Shown: in pieces, positions 10,619 through 21,070 of the stretch
Position numbering within the stretch: the stretch's first letter is position 1
Layout: each line of letters begins with the position of its first letter
The notes under the pieces: model-generated
Seen by the model: only the letters and a program-made list of their open reading frames with translations
Databases searched by the model: none
What the model was told of the DNA's origin: nothing
NCBI GenBank assembly: GCA_023548195.1
Contig: JAJHZJ010000009.1
Span: 3,488,501 to 3,552,500 of the forward strand
Length of the DNA stretch: 64,000 nt
Origin: Bettongia penicillata ogilbyi
Lineage: Eukaryota > Chordata > Mammalia > Diprotodontia > Potoroidae
Direction of reading: 5' to 3'
Translations under genes and position numbers: made by a program

Positions 10619-10705
10619 CACACACACACATACACACACACACACACATAGACACATGCACGCACACACACATACACACATGCATGCACACACAGAGACA
10701 GAGAG
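10619..10705. repeat. (CA)n microsatellite inside HAL1 B
   Basis: Interrupted (CA)n at the same place downstream of ORF1 as in A, C and D. Confidence 0.9.
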
Positions 10706-11214
10706 CACAGAGTGATTTGAATAGGATGGGACCATATCTTAAAAGAAATTAAGGTAAATGGTGAGAGAGAAATGTAGTGGGAAGAAAGAGGGTGAAATGG
10801 AATGGGGTAAATTATATCTCATTCAAGAGGCAAGTAGGAGACTTTCTAGTGGAGGGAAAAAGAGGAGAGCTGAGAAAAAAAAGAAGTTTACCCTCATCAC
10901 ATTTGGCTCAAGGAAGGGATAAAATGCACACTCACTTTGGTATGAAAACCTATGTTACAATACAGGAAAGTGGGGGAGAAGGAGATAAGCAAGAGGGGCG
11001 GATGATGGTAGGGAGGGCAATTGGAGGAGGGAGCAATTTGAAGTCAACAGTCTTGGGGAGGGACAGGATCAAAAGAGAGAATAGAAACAATGGGGGGCAG
11101 GATAGGATGGAGGGAAATACAGTTAGTCTTACACAACACTTACACAACACGAAGTCATTTGCAAAACTACACAGATAGGGCCTATATTGAATTGCCTGCC
11201 TTCCCAAAGGGAAC

Positions 11215-11236
11215 GGGTGGGGAGGGAGGGATGGGG
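11215..11236 (+). other. Potential G-quadruplex in HAL1 3' UTR
   Basis: Five G-runs of three or four separated by one- or two-base loops on the sense strand, fitting the G3+N1-7 rule. The same tract is intact in D and interrupted in A. Confidence 0.6.
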
Positions 11237-11530
11237 AGAATTGGGAACTCAAAGTTTTAGGAACAACTGTTGAGTATTGTTGTTGCTATTAGGAAATAAG
11301 AAATACAGTTAATGAGGAATAGAAAGTCATCTGGCCCTACAGGACAAAAGAAAAGATGGGGACAAGAGAAGGGAGGGATGATAGAAGAGAGGGCAGATTG
11401 GTGATAGGGAAAATTAGAGTGCTTGGTGTATTGGGGTGGGGGGAGGGGATAAAAAGGGAGAAAATTTGGAACCCAAAATTTTGTGAAAATGAATGTAAAA
11501 AGTTAAATAAATAATTTTTTTTTTTAAAAA

Positions 11531-11543
11531 AAGAATTTGGATG
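11531..11543. repeat. Target-site duplication B, outer copy
   Basis: Reads aagaatttggatg, immediately after B's A-rich tail. It is identical in inverse orientation to 5393-5405 at the 5' end of copy A. Confidence 0.9.
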
Positions 11544-11901
11544 CTATTCCACTTGGAGCGTATATGTTTAGTAATGAAATTGCTTTGTTGTCTATGGTGC
11601 CTTTTAGCAGGATATAGTTTCCTTCCTTTTCTCTTTTGATTAGATCTATTTCTGCTTTTGCCTTGTCTGAGATTAGGATTGCTACCCCTGCTTTTCTTAT
11701 ATCAGCTGAAGCCCAATAACTTCTACTCCAACCTTTTGCCTTTACCTTATGTGTATCTCCCCTTTTCAAATGTATTTCTTGTAAACAAGGTATTGTTGGA
11801 TTATGGTTTTTAATCCATTCTGCTATCCATCTCTGTTTTACAGGAGAGTTCATCTCATTCATATTCATAGTTATGATTACTATTTGTGTCTTTCCCTCCA
11901 T
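11531..11901 (-). pseudogene. L1 ORF2 fragment: N-terminal endonuclease
   Basis: The minus-strand ORF reads through L1 EN landmarks: a T-M-N-M-N-E-M-N-S-P start, PTIPCLQEIHLKRGD (with the catalytic QE), the GVAILISDKA strand and ISLLNIYAPSG, ending at GIASKF where HAL1 B is inserted. From 11543 upward it is open for about 120 codons. The next residues of the same domain lie on the plus strand at 5393 onward, in frame. Confidence 0.85.
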
Positions 11902-12836
11902 CTCCTTTCCCCTTGTTCATGCTTTTAGTTCTCCCTTCTCCCTTCCCATTCCCAAAAGACTTTTAATTTTTGGCCACAGCCTCCCTCAGTCTTCCCTCCC
12001 TTATTTCATCCCCCCTCCCTTTTAATTCCTGTTGGGGCCTAAGTGCCTGAAACCCACGTGCCCCTCCACCCGTGAGAGAACCACACCCCCTGTAACGGCT
12101 CTCGGGTTTCCAAACTTCCCCTTGGTAACCTTCCGAACTCGCACCTGGACGACCTTTCTGGGCCCCCTCAACTACCAATAGAATAGTGACTAGATAGATA
12201 CTTCCACCAATAGGATGATGACAAGAATCCGCTGTTGCTAAGGCTAAGCTTCTGCTTCTACTATATAAGCTGTACCCTGAGCTCAATAAACTGAGACCTT
12301 GACAAATCTGCTTGGTCTCCCTCCTTTTCTCGCCCGTTTCTCTTTCAGGCTGGGTTCCCCTCGACCCCCCGAATAACGGGACAAATTCTCTTTTCCCTTA
12401 CTACTTCTTCCCTCCCTTTTAGTCTCCCCTGCATTCCCCCTTCCCCTTCTATTGCCTGTAAAGCTAGTTGTATTTCTATACTTAACTGAGTTTGTTGCAC
12501 CCTCCTTGAATCCAATCAGATGAGAGCACCTCTCAAGCAATACTCATCTCCCTTTTCTCTTTCCCTCTACTGTAATATATTTTTTTGTGCCTCTTCCTGT
12601 GATGGAATTTATTTTTTCTGCTTCTTTTTCACATCTCCCATTATAACCCCACACCCTTAAATCACATTTATCACATCATTTAATTTATACTCACTTCCTC
12701 TCTCTATGTATATCCCTTTTACATTTCTTAATAAATATAGAATTCTAGAGATTAAGAAGTATCATCTTCCCTTATAGGGATGTAAAGAGTTTGCCCATAT
12801 TGGGTAACAAGTTTTTTTTTCCCCCTGTTTACCTTT
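11902..12836 (-). mobile_element. L1 inter-ORF region (interrupted by the LTR)
   Basis: Lies between the ORF1 stop (about 12837) and the ORF2 start (about 11901) of the same minus-strand L1. Without the LTR it is about 580 bp, mostly pyrimidine-rich on the plus strand. Confidence 0.6.
12030..12383 (+). mobile_element. Solo LTR, class I (gammaretrovirus-like) ERV
   Basis: 354 bp from TGTTGGGG to CGGGACA. It has two CCAAT motifs (about 12175 and 12207), TATATAA at 12263-12269 and AATAAA at 12285-12290, the close TATA-to-AATAAA spacing typical of gammaretroviral LTRs, then a pyrimidine-rich U5. AATTC occurs on both sides (12024-12028 and 12384-12388), offset by one base on the left. No internal retroviral sequence is present. 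It lies in the L1's inter-ORF region. ORFs overlapping it (11963-12286, 12283-12540, minus) are incidental. Confidence 0.75.
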
Positions 12837-13872
12837 TTATGCCTCTCTTGAGACCTGCGTTTGAAGATCAAATTTTCTGTTGAGCTCTGGCTGTTTCATC
12901 AGGAAGTTCCGGAAATCTCTTATTCCATCTCCTTGTCTGAAATACTACGCTCAACTTTGATGGATAATTAATCCTTGGTTGTAATCTCAGCTCCTTTTCT
13001 TTATGGAATGTTGTATTCCAATTCCTTCGGTCTTTTAATGTAGAAGCTTCGAGATCCTGTGTGATCTTGACTGTAGCACCTCAATATTTGAATTGCTTCT
13101 TTCTGGCTGACTGCAGTATTTTCTCCTTCACTCAATAGTTCTGGAATTTGGCAATGATATTCCTTGGTTTTAGTTTGGGGTCCCTTCCAGGAGGTGAATG
13201 GAGGATTCTTTTGATGACTATTTTGCCCTCTGGATCTAGGAATTCTGGGCAATTTTCCCTGATGATTTCTTGAATGATATTGTCCAGGCTCTTTTTTGCA
13301 TCATAGCTTTCTGGTAGCCCAATAGCCCTTATATTTTCTCTCCTGGATCTATTTTCCAAGTCAGTTGTTTTTCCAATTAGATATTTTACATTTTCTTCTA
13401 TCTTTTCAGTCTTTATATTCTGTTTGATTGATTTTTGATGTCTCATAGATTCATTAGCTTCTACTTACCCAATTCTATTTTTTCTCAAATTGTTTTCTTT
13501 AATTAACTTTTGCATCTCCTTTTCCATCTGTCCAATTGTTCCTTTTAAGGAGTTATTCTCACCAGTTATGTTTTGTATTTCCTCTTCCATTTGTCCAATT
13601 TTCCTTTGTAAGGGGCTATTTTCTTCTGAATTCTTTTTTCATATTTTAAAATGGTTGGTCAGTTTTTCTTATATTTCTCTAATTTGGCTTTTAAAATCCT
13701 TCCACAGCTCTTCCAACAAAGCTCTTTGTTTTTCTGACCCATTCATATTCCCTTGTGAAATTTCAGATGGGAGTACAGTCTCAATGCTGACCTCTTTGGT
13801 ATTTGTGTTTTGGTCCTTGTCCCCATAGAAAGATTCTATGGTCTTTTCTTTTCTGCTTTGTTTTTTACTCAT
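12837..13872 (-). pseudogene. L1 ORF1, older family, disrupted
   Basis: It starts MSKKQSRKEKTIESFYG at 13872, colinear with HAL1 ORF1. Mid-region pieces carry YLIGKTTDLENRSRRENI, the coiled-coil/RRM junction of L1 ORF1p, and PESYDAKKSLDNIIQEII. The C-terminal end reads ...KFDLQTQVSREA then TAA. Several frameshifts and stops are present. It is clearly a different lineage from the HAL1 ORF1s and belongs with the ORF2 pieces at 11531-11901 and 5406-6822. Confidence 0.8.
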
Positions 13873-14520
13873 GGTAATAACCTTTATCCTAGCTTTTAAG
13901 GTAGATCTCTGCATCTGTGGCACTGGGAGCTCTGCCCCACAGTTCTTGTGACTAAAACTTGAGGCTTTTTTGTGTTGTGGCCTCTGGTTCTTTCAGCTAG
14001 AAATTAAATGCCGCAGCTTACCTAGTGCTGAGCTGGATGGTGTTTGAAAGTAATGGCTGGTTAGGTCTTTTGGGGTTTCCTCGAAGTTACCCTGGAGGTA
14101 GCTCGTTAAGTGTGGGGGAGGGGTTGTCTGGACACAGCAGGCTCCTCTGGTGAGCTAAGGCACAGGCAAGCTCAGCTTTCTGTGCTAGTGTCTTCCCAAT
14201 TCCACTGGGGTGCTGAGGCACACCTGTGCCTCAGACAGTCCTGGTGTTGGCAGTTGCTGATTTCACACCCCTTGGGTTCAGGATCTTCACCTGGTTTGTT
14301 GAGGTGGGCCTGTCTGGGACAGCTCTGATCCTGCACTGGTCGCCTTTGACCACAGTAAGAGGAACCCTCCTTATCAATCTTTCTATCCCCCTGTGCTGAG
14401 AGTCTGTTTACCCCTTCTGCTTCTCTCACTGTTCCAGGGTTTTTTTCCGGGGAAATAATCTGGGCTGGTCAAGGTCAACAAAAGGAGGGAGCACCGTCTT
14501 GACTCCTGGAACCAGAAATC
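13873..14520 (-). mobile_element. Probable L1 5' UTR
   Basis: Upstream of the ORF1 start on the minus strand, moderately GC-rich and free of other repeats until an antisense L2 begins at about 14522. Boundaries are uncertain. It does not contain the GCCAAGATGG start seen in the HAL1 copies. Confidence 0.45.
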
Positions 14521-14521
14521 A

Positions 14522-14632
14522 TTGGGGACACAATATACAAACAAATACAGACAAATACAAACAGGATAAATAGGAAATAATTAACAGAGAGAAGGCACTA
14601 GAATTAAGATGTGTAAGGGAAGGCTTCCAGTA
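14522..14632 (-). mobile_element. L2 LINE fragment
   Basis: 'caggataaataggaaataat', 'taacagagagaaggcactag' are standard antisense L2 3' sequence. Confidence 0.65.
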
Positions 14633-14686
14633 TACACACACACATACACATACACATCCCTCTGTATATGTGTGTGTGTGTGTGTA
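14633..14686. repeat. (CA)n-(TG)n microsatellite
   Basis: A (CA)n run followed by a (TG)n run, forming a short near-palindrome. Confidence 0.85.
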
Positions 14687-14930
14687 ATACCATTTATTAT
14701 GTGCCAAGCACTGTGCAAAGTACTTTACAAATACTATTTCATTTGATCATCACAACAGCCCTGGAAGGAGGTGCTATTACCTTATTTCACAGATGAGGAA
14801 ACTGATGCAAACAGGGATTAAGTGACTTGCCTAGGGTCACACAATTAATGTTAGGGGCCAAATTTGGACTCAAGAAGTCCTCACTCCAGGCCCAGCCATC
14901 TATCCAATGGGATACCTAACTGCTACATAT
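14687..14930 (-). mobile_element. CORE-SINE (MIR/Ther type), full-length
   Basis: Antisense: 'ccatttattatgtgccaagc', 'acttatttcac' region, 'gatgaggaaactgatgcaaa', 'gacttgcctagggtcacaca', ending in the tRNA-like head 'tatccaatgggatacctaac'. Confidence 0.85.
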
Positions 14931-15474
14931 AACAATATTATGTGCTCCCTCTCCCTCTCTCTTTCCCCATTCCACCCCCACCTTCTCTGTTTGCCCTACC
15001 TCCCAATAAATTCTACCCTATACTCCTAGTTCTGTACTCTGAGATCACTTTGAAGCTCAGTTTCCTAGTGTGTTAAGTAGGGATAATACCTTTGTAGGGA
15101 CGTTTGAAGCTTAGAAGGCTAGTTGCCAAGCCTTGCAACTATATAATGAAGGCAGAGATTTAGAATGAAAAGATTCACATGAAAGGAAATGTTGGTCCCT
15201 GTTTCCTTTTAGGGTTCTTTGTCCTTGCCTTCCTCCCAATCTTCATTTGCATGGGAGACCTAAAGAATATTATGGCATTGCAGGGTCTCAGACCCAGAGA
15301 GGTACTGGGTAAAAGACAGATCTGAAAAATGATTTTTAAAGGGGCACAGGCTGGCAGTAAGGAATGGATAGGATTTAAGGGGGACACTCTAAACCTAAAT
15401 CAGAGAGGGGCCAGGAGCAATGATGTTATCCTTAGTGAGCAAGGAGATTCAAAGATAGATTTAATTTAATTTAA
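14931..15474. other. Mostly unassigned
   Basis: A CORE-SINE scrap at about 15055-15110 ('ctcagtttcctagtgtgtta', 'gggataatacc'). Otherwise nothing recognised. Confidence 0.4.
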
Positions 15475-15585
15475 TCCCCTTCAACATTTGTTATTTTTCT
15501 GTTTTTGTCATATGAGCTAATAGGGTAGGTATGGGGTGACACCTCAGAGTTGCTTTCATTTGCATTTCTCCAATCTAGAGGTCCA
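15475..15585 (-). mobile_element. L1 3' UTR fragment
   Basis: 'caacatttgttatttttctg', 'gtgacacctcagagttg', 'catttgcatttctccaatc' aligns to 17408-17515 inside the L1 3' region. Confidence 0.65.
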
Positions 15586-16119
15586 CTTAACTTCCTGGAT
15601 GAATGCCTCTGCAGGCAAAGGCACCCTGTACTGAGAGAAAAGCTAAACACAGATAAGGTTCTGGAGATTGACAGATTACTTTCCTATGGAGAAAAAGTAA
15701 TCTGACTGAATGCAGTAGGGTCTGAAAAGAGCTAGAATTTAAGCCTTTGGGCTCTACACTAAGGAATAGGAGGTCAAAATTCACTCTCCCTCTTATAAGA
15801 GAAGGAGATTTAAGAGTACAAGTGAAGTCAGAAGCTGTTTGTAGAGAGAAACTCCATAACTGTGAACTTAATGGAACAGACAATGAGGTCAGCAGAGGAC
15901 TGACTACCTGGCAGAGAGCATATACCCCAAAGAGACTATAACTCACACAAGACCCAGAGTGGGCAGATCTAGGAGTATTAGACCCAGCAGGAAACAATAG
16001 CAGCCCTGCATTAGTCACACATGTACCCTGGCTATATGTTCCCTATGTGTAGATCCCCTCACATATGTGCTCTGACATGTATATATGCACTGACACATGT
16101 TCCTTAAATATGTTCATCC
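15586..16119. other. Unassigned, possibly the 5' part of the LTR-like repeat
   Basis: No named repeat recognised. Weak resemblance to the region upstream of 41550 ('ccctgca', 'tggctatatg'). Confidence 0.3.
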
Positions 16120-16335
16120 CCTTTCCACTGATGATGTATATACTTGTAGGAGAGTGTGCCTCAGTTTTATGAGGGTTAGGGTAGGGAATGTTATATTATG
16201 ACTTTTCTTACTAGGATCTTATTTCATTAAATGCCTTTGCTTTGAATAAATTATGTCTTCTGGATGACTAGTAAGTTAACACTTCACTGGGAGTCTGTGA
16301 ACTACGTTTTTGTAATAATTATTGACCCGCAGATG
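16120..16335 (+). mobile_element. LTR-like repeat, copy 1
   Basis: Shares an ordered set of blocks with 41550-41760: 'ggagagtgt', 'gttttatgagggtta', 'cctttgctttgaataaatta', 'tgtcttctggatga', and a purine-rich end with 'ttgacccgcag' against 'attcgcaggat'. The AATAAA-containing 3' block suggests an LTR. The family is not known to me. Confidence 0.5.
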
Positions 16336-16384
16336 TCAAAGAATTGACCCAGTACTTTATGGTTTTTTCTTTACCCTACTTCAA

Positions 16385-16638
16385 GTTTGACCCCACATCA
16401 GTCCATCTTCCACTCAGGTATGAAATTGATCTTACTAAAGCATAGGTCTGACCATGCCACCTACCCACTGCAGTCAGTGGCTCCCTATTCCCTCGAGGTC
16501 TGATTGTTAAAGTCTTCATAACTTGATCCTTTCCTGCCTTTCCCATCTTCTTATACTTTTTCTCCTCCACATACTCCATGATCCAGTGACTGCCTTAACT
16601 GTTCCTTCCAAAAAATACTTCATCTTCCAGTTTTCTTT
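16385..16638 (+). mobile_element. L2 LINE, first half
   Basis: 'aggtctgaccatgccac', 'ggctccctattccctcgagg' and 'gtcttcataacttgatcc' follow the L2 order seen at 28300-28762. It breaks where the L1 tail begins and resumes at about 20490. Confidence 0.65.
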
Positions 16639-17734
16639 CATTTTAAAAATATTTTATTTCATTAATTACTTTTTAATTACACATACAATAATTTAACCTT
16701 ATTTTTTTGAAATTTGAATTTCAAATTTTCTCCCTTCTTCCTTCCACACCTTGAGAAAGTGAGCAATTTTATATAGATTATACATGTGCAGTCTTGCAAA
16801 ACGTATTTCCATATTAGCCACATTGCAAAAGAAAACATAAACTAAAAAAAGTAAGAAAAAAAAGAAATTTTTAAAAAGTATGCTTTGATCTGCATTCAGA
16901 CTCTATCAGTTCTTTCTCAGTAAATCCTTCTCATAAATCCTTTGGAATTGTCATGGATCATTGTATTTATCAGAATAGCTAAGTCATTCGTAGTAGTTGG
17001 CCATCATGCAATATTGCTTACTTTGTACAGTGTTCTTCTCCTGGTTCTGCTCATTTCATTTTGCGTCATGTGCGTTCCCAGTGTTTTCTGAAACCATTCT
17101 GCTCGTTATTTTTTATAGCAAAATGATATTTCTTCACAATCATAGACCACAGCTTTTTCAGCCATTCCCCAAATGATGGCCAACCTCTTACTTTCTAATT
17201 CTTTGCCACCACAAAAGAGCTATAAATGTTTTTATACCTATAGGTTTTTTCCCTCTTTATGTGATTTCTTTGGGATACAGATCTAGTAGTGGCATTGCTG
17301 AGTCAAACCCTTATAACCCTTGGTATAGCTCCAAATTGCTCTCTAGATTAGTTGGATCAGTTTGCAACTCCACCAATAGTGCAGTAGTGTCCCAATTTTT
17401 CCACATTCTCCCCAACATTTGTCATTTTCAGTTTCTGTCATATTTGCCAGTCTGATAAGTGTGAAGTGATACCTCAAAGTAGTTTTATTTTTTGCATTTC
17501 TCTAATCAATAGTGAATTAGAGCATTTTTTTATATGGCTATAGATAGTTTGATTTTCTCTTATGAAAAATGCCTGTTTTCCTACTATCCTTTGGTCATTT
17601 ATCAATTGGATGATTCGCATTCATAAATTTGACTCAGTTCTCCATATATTTGAGAAAAGAGGACTTTATCATAGAAACATGCTATTTCCCACCTTTCTTC
17701 TTTCCTGCTGTAATCTTAGTTACATTGGTTTTGC

Positions 17735-20335
17735 TTATGCAAAAAAAAAATTTAATTTAATATAATCAAACTTATCTATTTTACATCCCATAATGTTCTC
17801 CATCTCTTCTTTAGTCATAAATTCTTCCTTCTTCCATAGAGCTGAACGATAAAATTTTCTGTGTTCCTCCAATTTGTTTATGCTATCACCCTTTATGTCT
17901 AAATCATGTATCCACTTTCCCCTTATCTTAGTATATGGAATAAGATGTTGGTCCATGCATACTATCTGTCAAAATGTAATACAGTTTTCCAAGTAATTTT
18001 TGTCAAATGTTGAGTTCTTATCCCAAAAGCTTGGATCTTTTGGCTTACCAAACACTAGGTTACTATTATTACTTACTAATGTATATTGCCTACATAACCT
18101 ATTCCACTGATCCACCACTCTGTTTCTTAGCCAGTAACACGTTGTTTAATGATAACCAATTTTCAATACTGTTTGAGATTCAATACTGCTAGGTCACCTT
18201 CCTTCTCATTTTTTTTCATTGATTCCCCTGATCTTGATCTTTTGTTCTTCTAGATGAATTATGTTACTACATTTTCTAGCTCTATAAAATAATTCTTTGG
18301 TAATTTTATTTGTATGATACTGAATAAATAAACTAATTTAGCTACAACTGTCATTTTTATCATATTGGCTCAGTCCACCTATGAGCAATTAATATTTCTC
18401 TTATTGTTTAGATCTGATTTTATTTGTGCTTTGTATTTGTGTTCATAAAGTTCCTGAGTTTGTCTTGGAAGGTAGATTCCCAAGTATTTTATACTGTCTA
18501 CAGTTATTCTAAGTGGAATTTCTCTTTCTATCTCTTCCTGTTGGGTTTCATTGGTAACACATAGAAATGCTAATGCATTATGTGGGTTTATTTTACAAGC
18601 TGCAATTTTACTGAATGTATTCATTGTTTAAACTAGTTTTTTTTAGATGATTCTCTAGGATTCTCTAAGGATACCATGATATCATCTTCAAAGAGTGACA
18701 GTTTTGTTTCCTTATTGCCTATTCTGTTTCCTTCAATTTCTTTTTCTTTTCTTATTACTATAGCTAGCATTCTAGTAAAATACTGAATAATAGTAGTGGT
18801 AACAGATGTCCGTGCTTTACCACTCACCATTTTGGAAAGGCTTCCAGTTTGTTCCCATTACAGATAATGCTTACTGATGGTTTTAAGTATTTAAAGGAAA
18901 ATTTCACTTATTGAAATGTGAAATGCCTTCTAAAGTTTTTAATGGGAATTAGTGTTATATTTTATCAAAAGCTTTTTCTGCATCTATTGAGATAATCATA
19001 GGACTTTTGTTGGTGTTGCTATTGATATGGTCAATTATACCATTTTCCTAATATTGAACCAGTCCTGCCTTCCTGGTTATATACGTAATCTTTGTGATCT
19101 GTTTGCTAGTATGTTATTTAAAATTTTTACATGAATATTTATTAAGGAAATTTCTTGATAGTTTTCTTTCTTTATTTTTGCTATTCCTGGGTTAGGCACC
19201 AGCACCATATTTGTGTCATGAAAAGAATTTGGTAGGACTTCTTCTTTGCCTGTTTTTCCAAATAGTTTGTGTGTGTGTGTCTGTGTGTGTGTGTGTGTTC
19301 GCCCTTCGTTGCTGAAGAAGACCATGCCATCAGAGAAATAATGACACTTGACTTTGCATTTGAGTGAAGGAGGGCTGTGCAGGTCACCAGCCTCACTTCT
19401 CCCCCAGAGTCATCTGAATCCAGTGACCAGATATTCATCAGGATGACTGGAGATGACCCAGGATGAGACAGGATTGGGTTAAGTGACTTGCCTAAGGTCA
19501 TATAGCTAGTGAGTGTGAAATGTCTGAGGTGAGATTTGAACTTAGGTCCTCCTGACTCCTGCACTGGTGCTCTATTCGCTGCACCACTTAGCTGTCCCAG
19601 TTTATATAATTGTTCTAGAGATGTTTGGTAGAAATGACTTGTCAGTCCATCAGGTCTTGGGGATTTCTTCTTAGGAAGGTGAGTTATGACTTGCTTAATT
19701 TATTTTTCTAAGATTGGCTTATTTAAACACTCTATTTCCTCTACTTTTAATGTGAGCTATTTATATTTTTTTGTAAATATTCATCCATTCCATTTATATT
19801 GTTAGATTTATTGGCATATAATTGGGCAAAATAACTCCTAATTGCTTTCATTTCATCTTTATTAGTGGTGAATTCACTCTCTTCATTTTTTACGCTTGTA
19901 ATTTGATTTTCTTCTTTATTTTAATCAAATTAACCAATGGTTTGTCTATTTTATTGTTTGTTTGTTTGTTTTTTTCACAAAACCAGCCCCAACTCTTATT
20001 TTTTGGTTCAATGGTTTACTTGCTTTCACATTTATTAATCTCTCCATTGATTTTCAAGATTTCAACTTTGGTGCTTAATTGGAGATTTTTAATTTCTTTT
20101 TCCCCAGTTTTTTTTTAAGTTGCATGCTCAATTCATTAAGTCTCTATTTTATTGATCTAATAGTTTAAAGATATAAATTTTCCCCTAAATACTGCTTTGG
20201 CTGCATTCCATAAATTTTTGCATATTATCTCATTTTTGTCATTCTCTTTCATGAAATTATTTATTTCTATGTTTTATTCTTTCACTCACTCATTCATCCA
20301 AGTGTGAGAGACCATTCATGATGGCCTCTTAAGTT
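17735..20335 (-). pseudogene. L1 ORF2 remnant (RT to C-terminus)
   Basis: Pieces in order on the minus strand: a linker at 20335 to about 20150 matching the one near 5820 in the other L1; RT start [20 protein letters not shown] (about 19260-19200); the catalytic region [15 protein letters not shown] (18633-18830), where the usual FADD is FEDD with both aspartates kept; the thumb region NPHNALAFLCVTN / KYLGIYLPRQTQELYEHKY (18379-18624); and a C-terminal KIRGKWIHDLDIKGDSINKL region (17735-17956). Many stops and frameshifts. Confidence 0.8.
19266..19596 (-). mobile_element. Marsupial tRNA-derived SINE with (AC)n tail
   Basis: On the minus strand: tRNA-like head ('cagctaagtggtgcagcg', 'gttcaaatctcacctcagac'), CORE-like 'aggcaagtcacttaac', then the family body shared with 245-432, ending in (AC)n (plus-strand TG run 19266-19298). 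AGTTT occurs at both edges as a probable short TSD. It interrupts the L1 RT between L-Y-K and L-F-G-K-T-G. Confidence 0.75.
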
Positions 20336-20489
20336 GTGTTAGGCTAGAAAATTGTTTCATCCTGACATTTTGCGGGTTTTGCTGCTCCAGATTTGATTTG
20401 AAGGATTATTTTAAAGTTGTTTAGAGGAGAATGTTAGGAAACCTCAAGTGACTTCCTGCCTCTACTCCATCATTTAGGATTTGCCTCCA

Positions 20490-20745
20490 ATTCTGGGGGT
20501 TTTTTATGGCTGTTCCCCATGCCTAGAATTTTCTCCCTCCTCATCTCTGTTTCCTGGTTTCCTTGGCTTCATCCAAGTCCCATCCTGTATGCAGTTTGCT
20601 GTACTTAGTTGTTTGCATGTTTTGTTCCCCATTAGACTGAGCTACTTGAGAGTGGGAACTGTTTTTTGCATTACTTTGCATCCTCAGAACTTAAAACCAT
20701 GATTTGGCATATAGCAAGTGTTTAATAAATATTTGTCGATTTGAG
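20490..20745 (+). mobile_element. L2 LINE, second half
   Basis: 'ggctgttccccatgcctaga', 'ctccctcctcatctctg', 'cccattagactgagctactt' and 'aagtgtttaataaatatttg' form the L2 3' end. It continues the copy broken at 16638. Confidence 0.75.
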
Positions 20746-20984
20746 TTGACTGCAAGGGAAGTACTAGACACAGAAAATTAATAAGTTGCATAGTCAAGCT
20801 AAGGAAAGCTGAATATTTCATATTGGATTAGAAAATCAGATGGATAAATGAAGATAACACAAAGGCAAATGCAAGTAGTGCTGAGTAGAGTATTAAAAAA
20901 TTAGTGACTAAGTTGTGTTTGGAATAGTTTAGAGAAAATAGTAACATATTACAAATAAAAAGGAAAATTGCAGTTGCTAGAGGG

Positions 20985-21070
20985 AGTATGAGAGAACAGG
21001 CATACTAATAAACTGTTGGTGGATCATTGAATTGATTCAGCCATTCTGGAAAACAATTTAGAGTCAGACC
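20985..21070 (+). mobile_element. L1 3' UTR scrap
   Basis: 'ctaataaactgttggtggat' and 'cagccattctggaaaacaat' match, in sense, the L1 3' region around 17340. Confidence 0.5.

Larger units (their letters stand above)
8649..11530 (+). mobile_element. HAL1-type (ORF1-only) LINE copy B
   Basis: About 2.88 kb, full length. It has a YY1-like motif at 8658-8665, a GC-rich 5' UTR with a private GGCAGC/AGAGGC expansion (9004-9074), two 72-bp monomers, a disrupted ORF1, (CA)n, a G-rich 3' UTR, AATAAA at 11506-11511 and an A/T-rich tail. No ORF2. The proximal 5' UTR, ORF1 and 3' UTR are nearly the same as in copy A, while the first ~400 bp of the 5' UTR are clearly different. The element sits inside an L1 ORF2. 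Confidence 0.85.
16640..20335 (-). mobile_element. L1, 5'-truncated, inserted in L2
   Basis: The minus-strand L1 runs from mid-ORF2 to its A-rich tail at about 16640. Its 3' UTR (16640 to about 17700) has blocks also seen at 39480-40200, such as 'cagtcttgcaaaacgtattt' and 'ctttgccaccacaaaag'. It splits an L2 (16385-16638 and 20490-20740) and is itself split by a SINE at 19266-19596. The small plus-strand ORFs inside it are antisense shadows. Confidence 0.8.

Noticed and set aside
11963..12540. ORFs of 107 and 85 codons
   Set aside because: They read antisense through the solo LTR and its flank.
18633..18830. Possible functional reverse transcriptase because F-x-D-D aspartates are kept
   Set aside because: The surrounding ORF2 has many stops and frameshifts and is split by a SINE.
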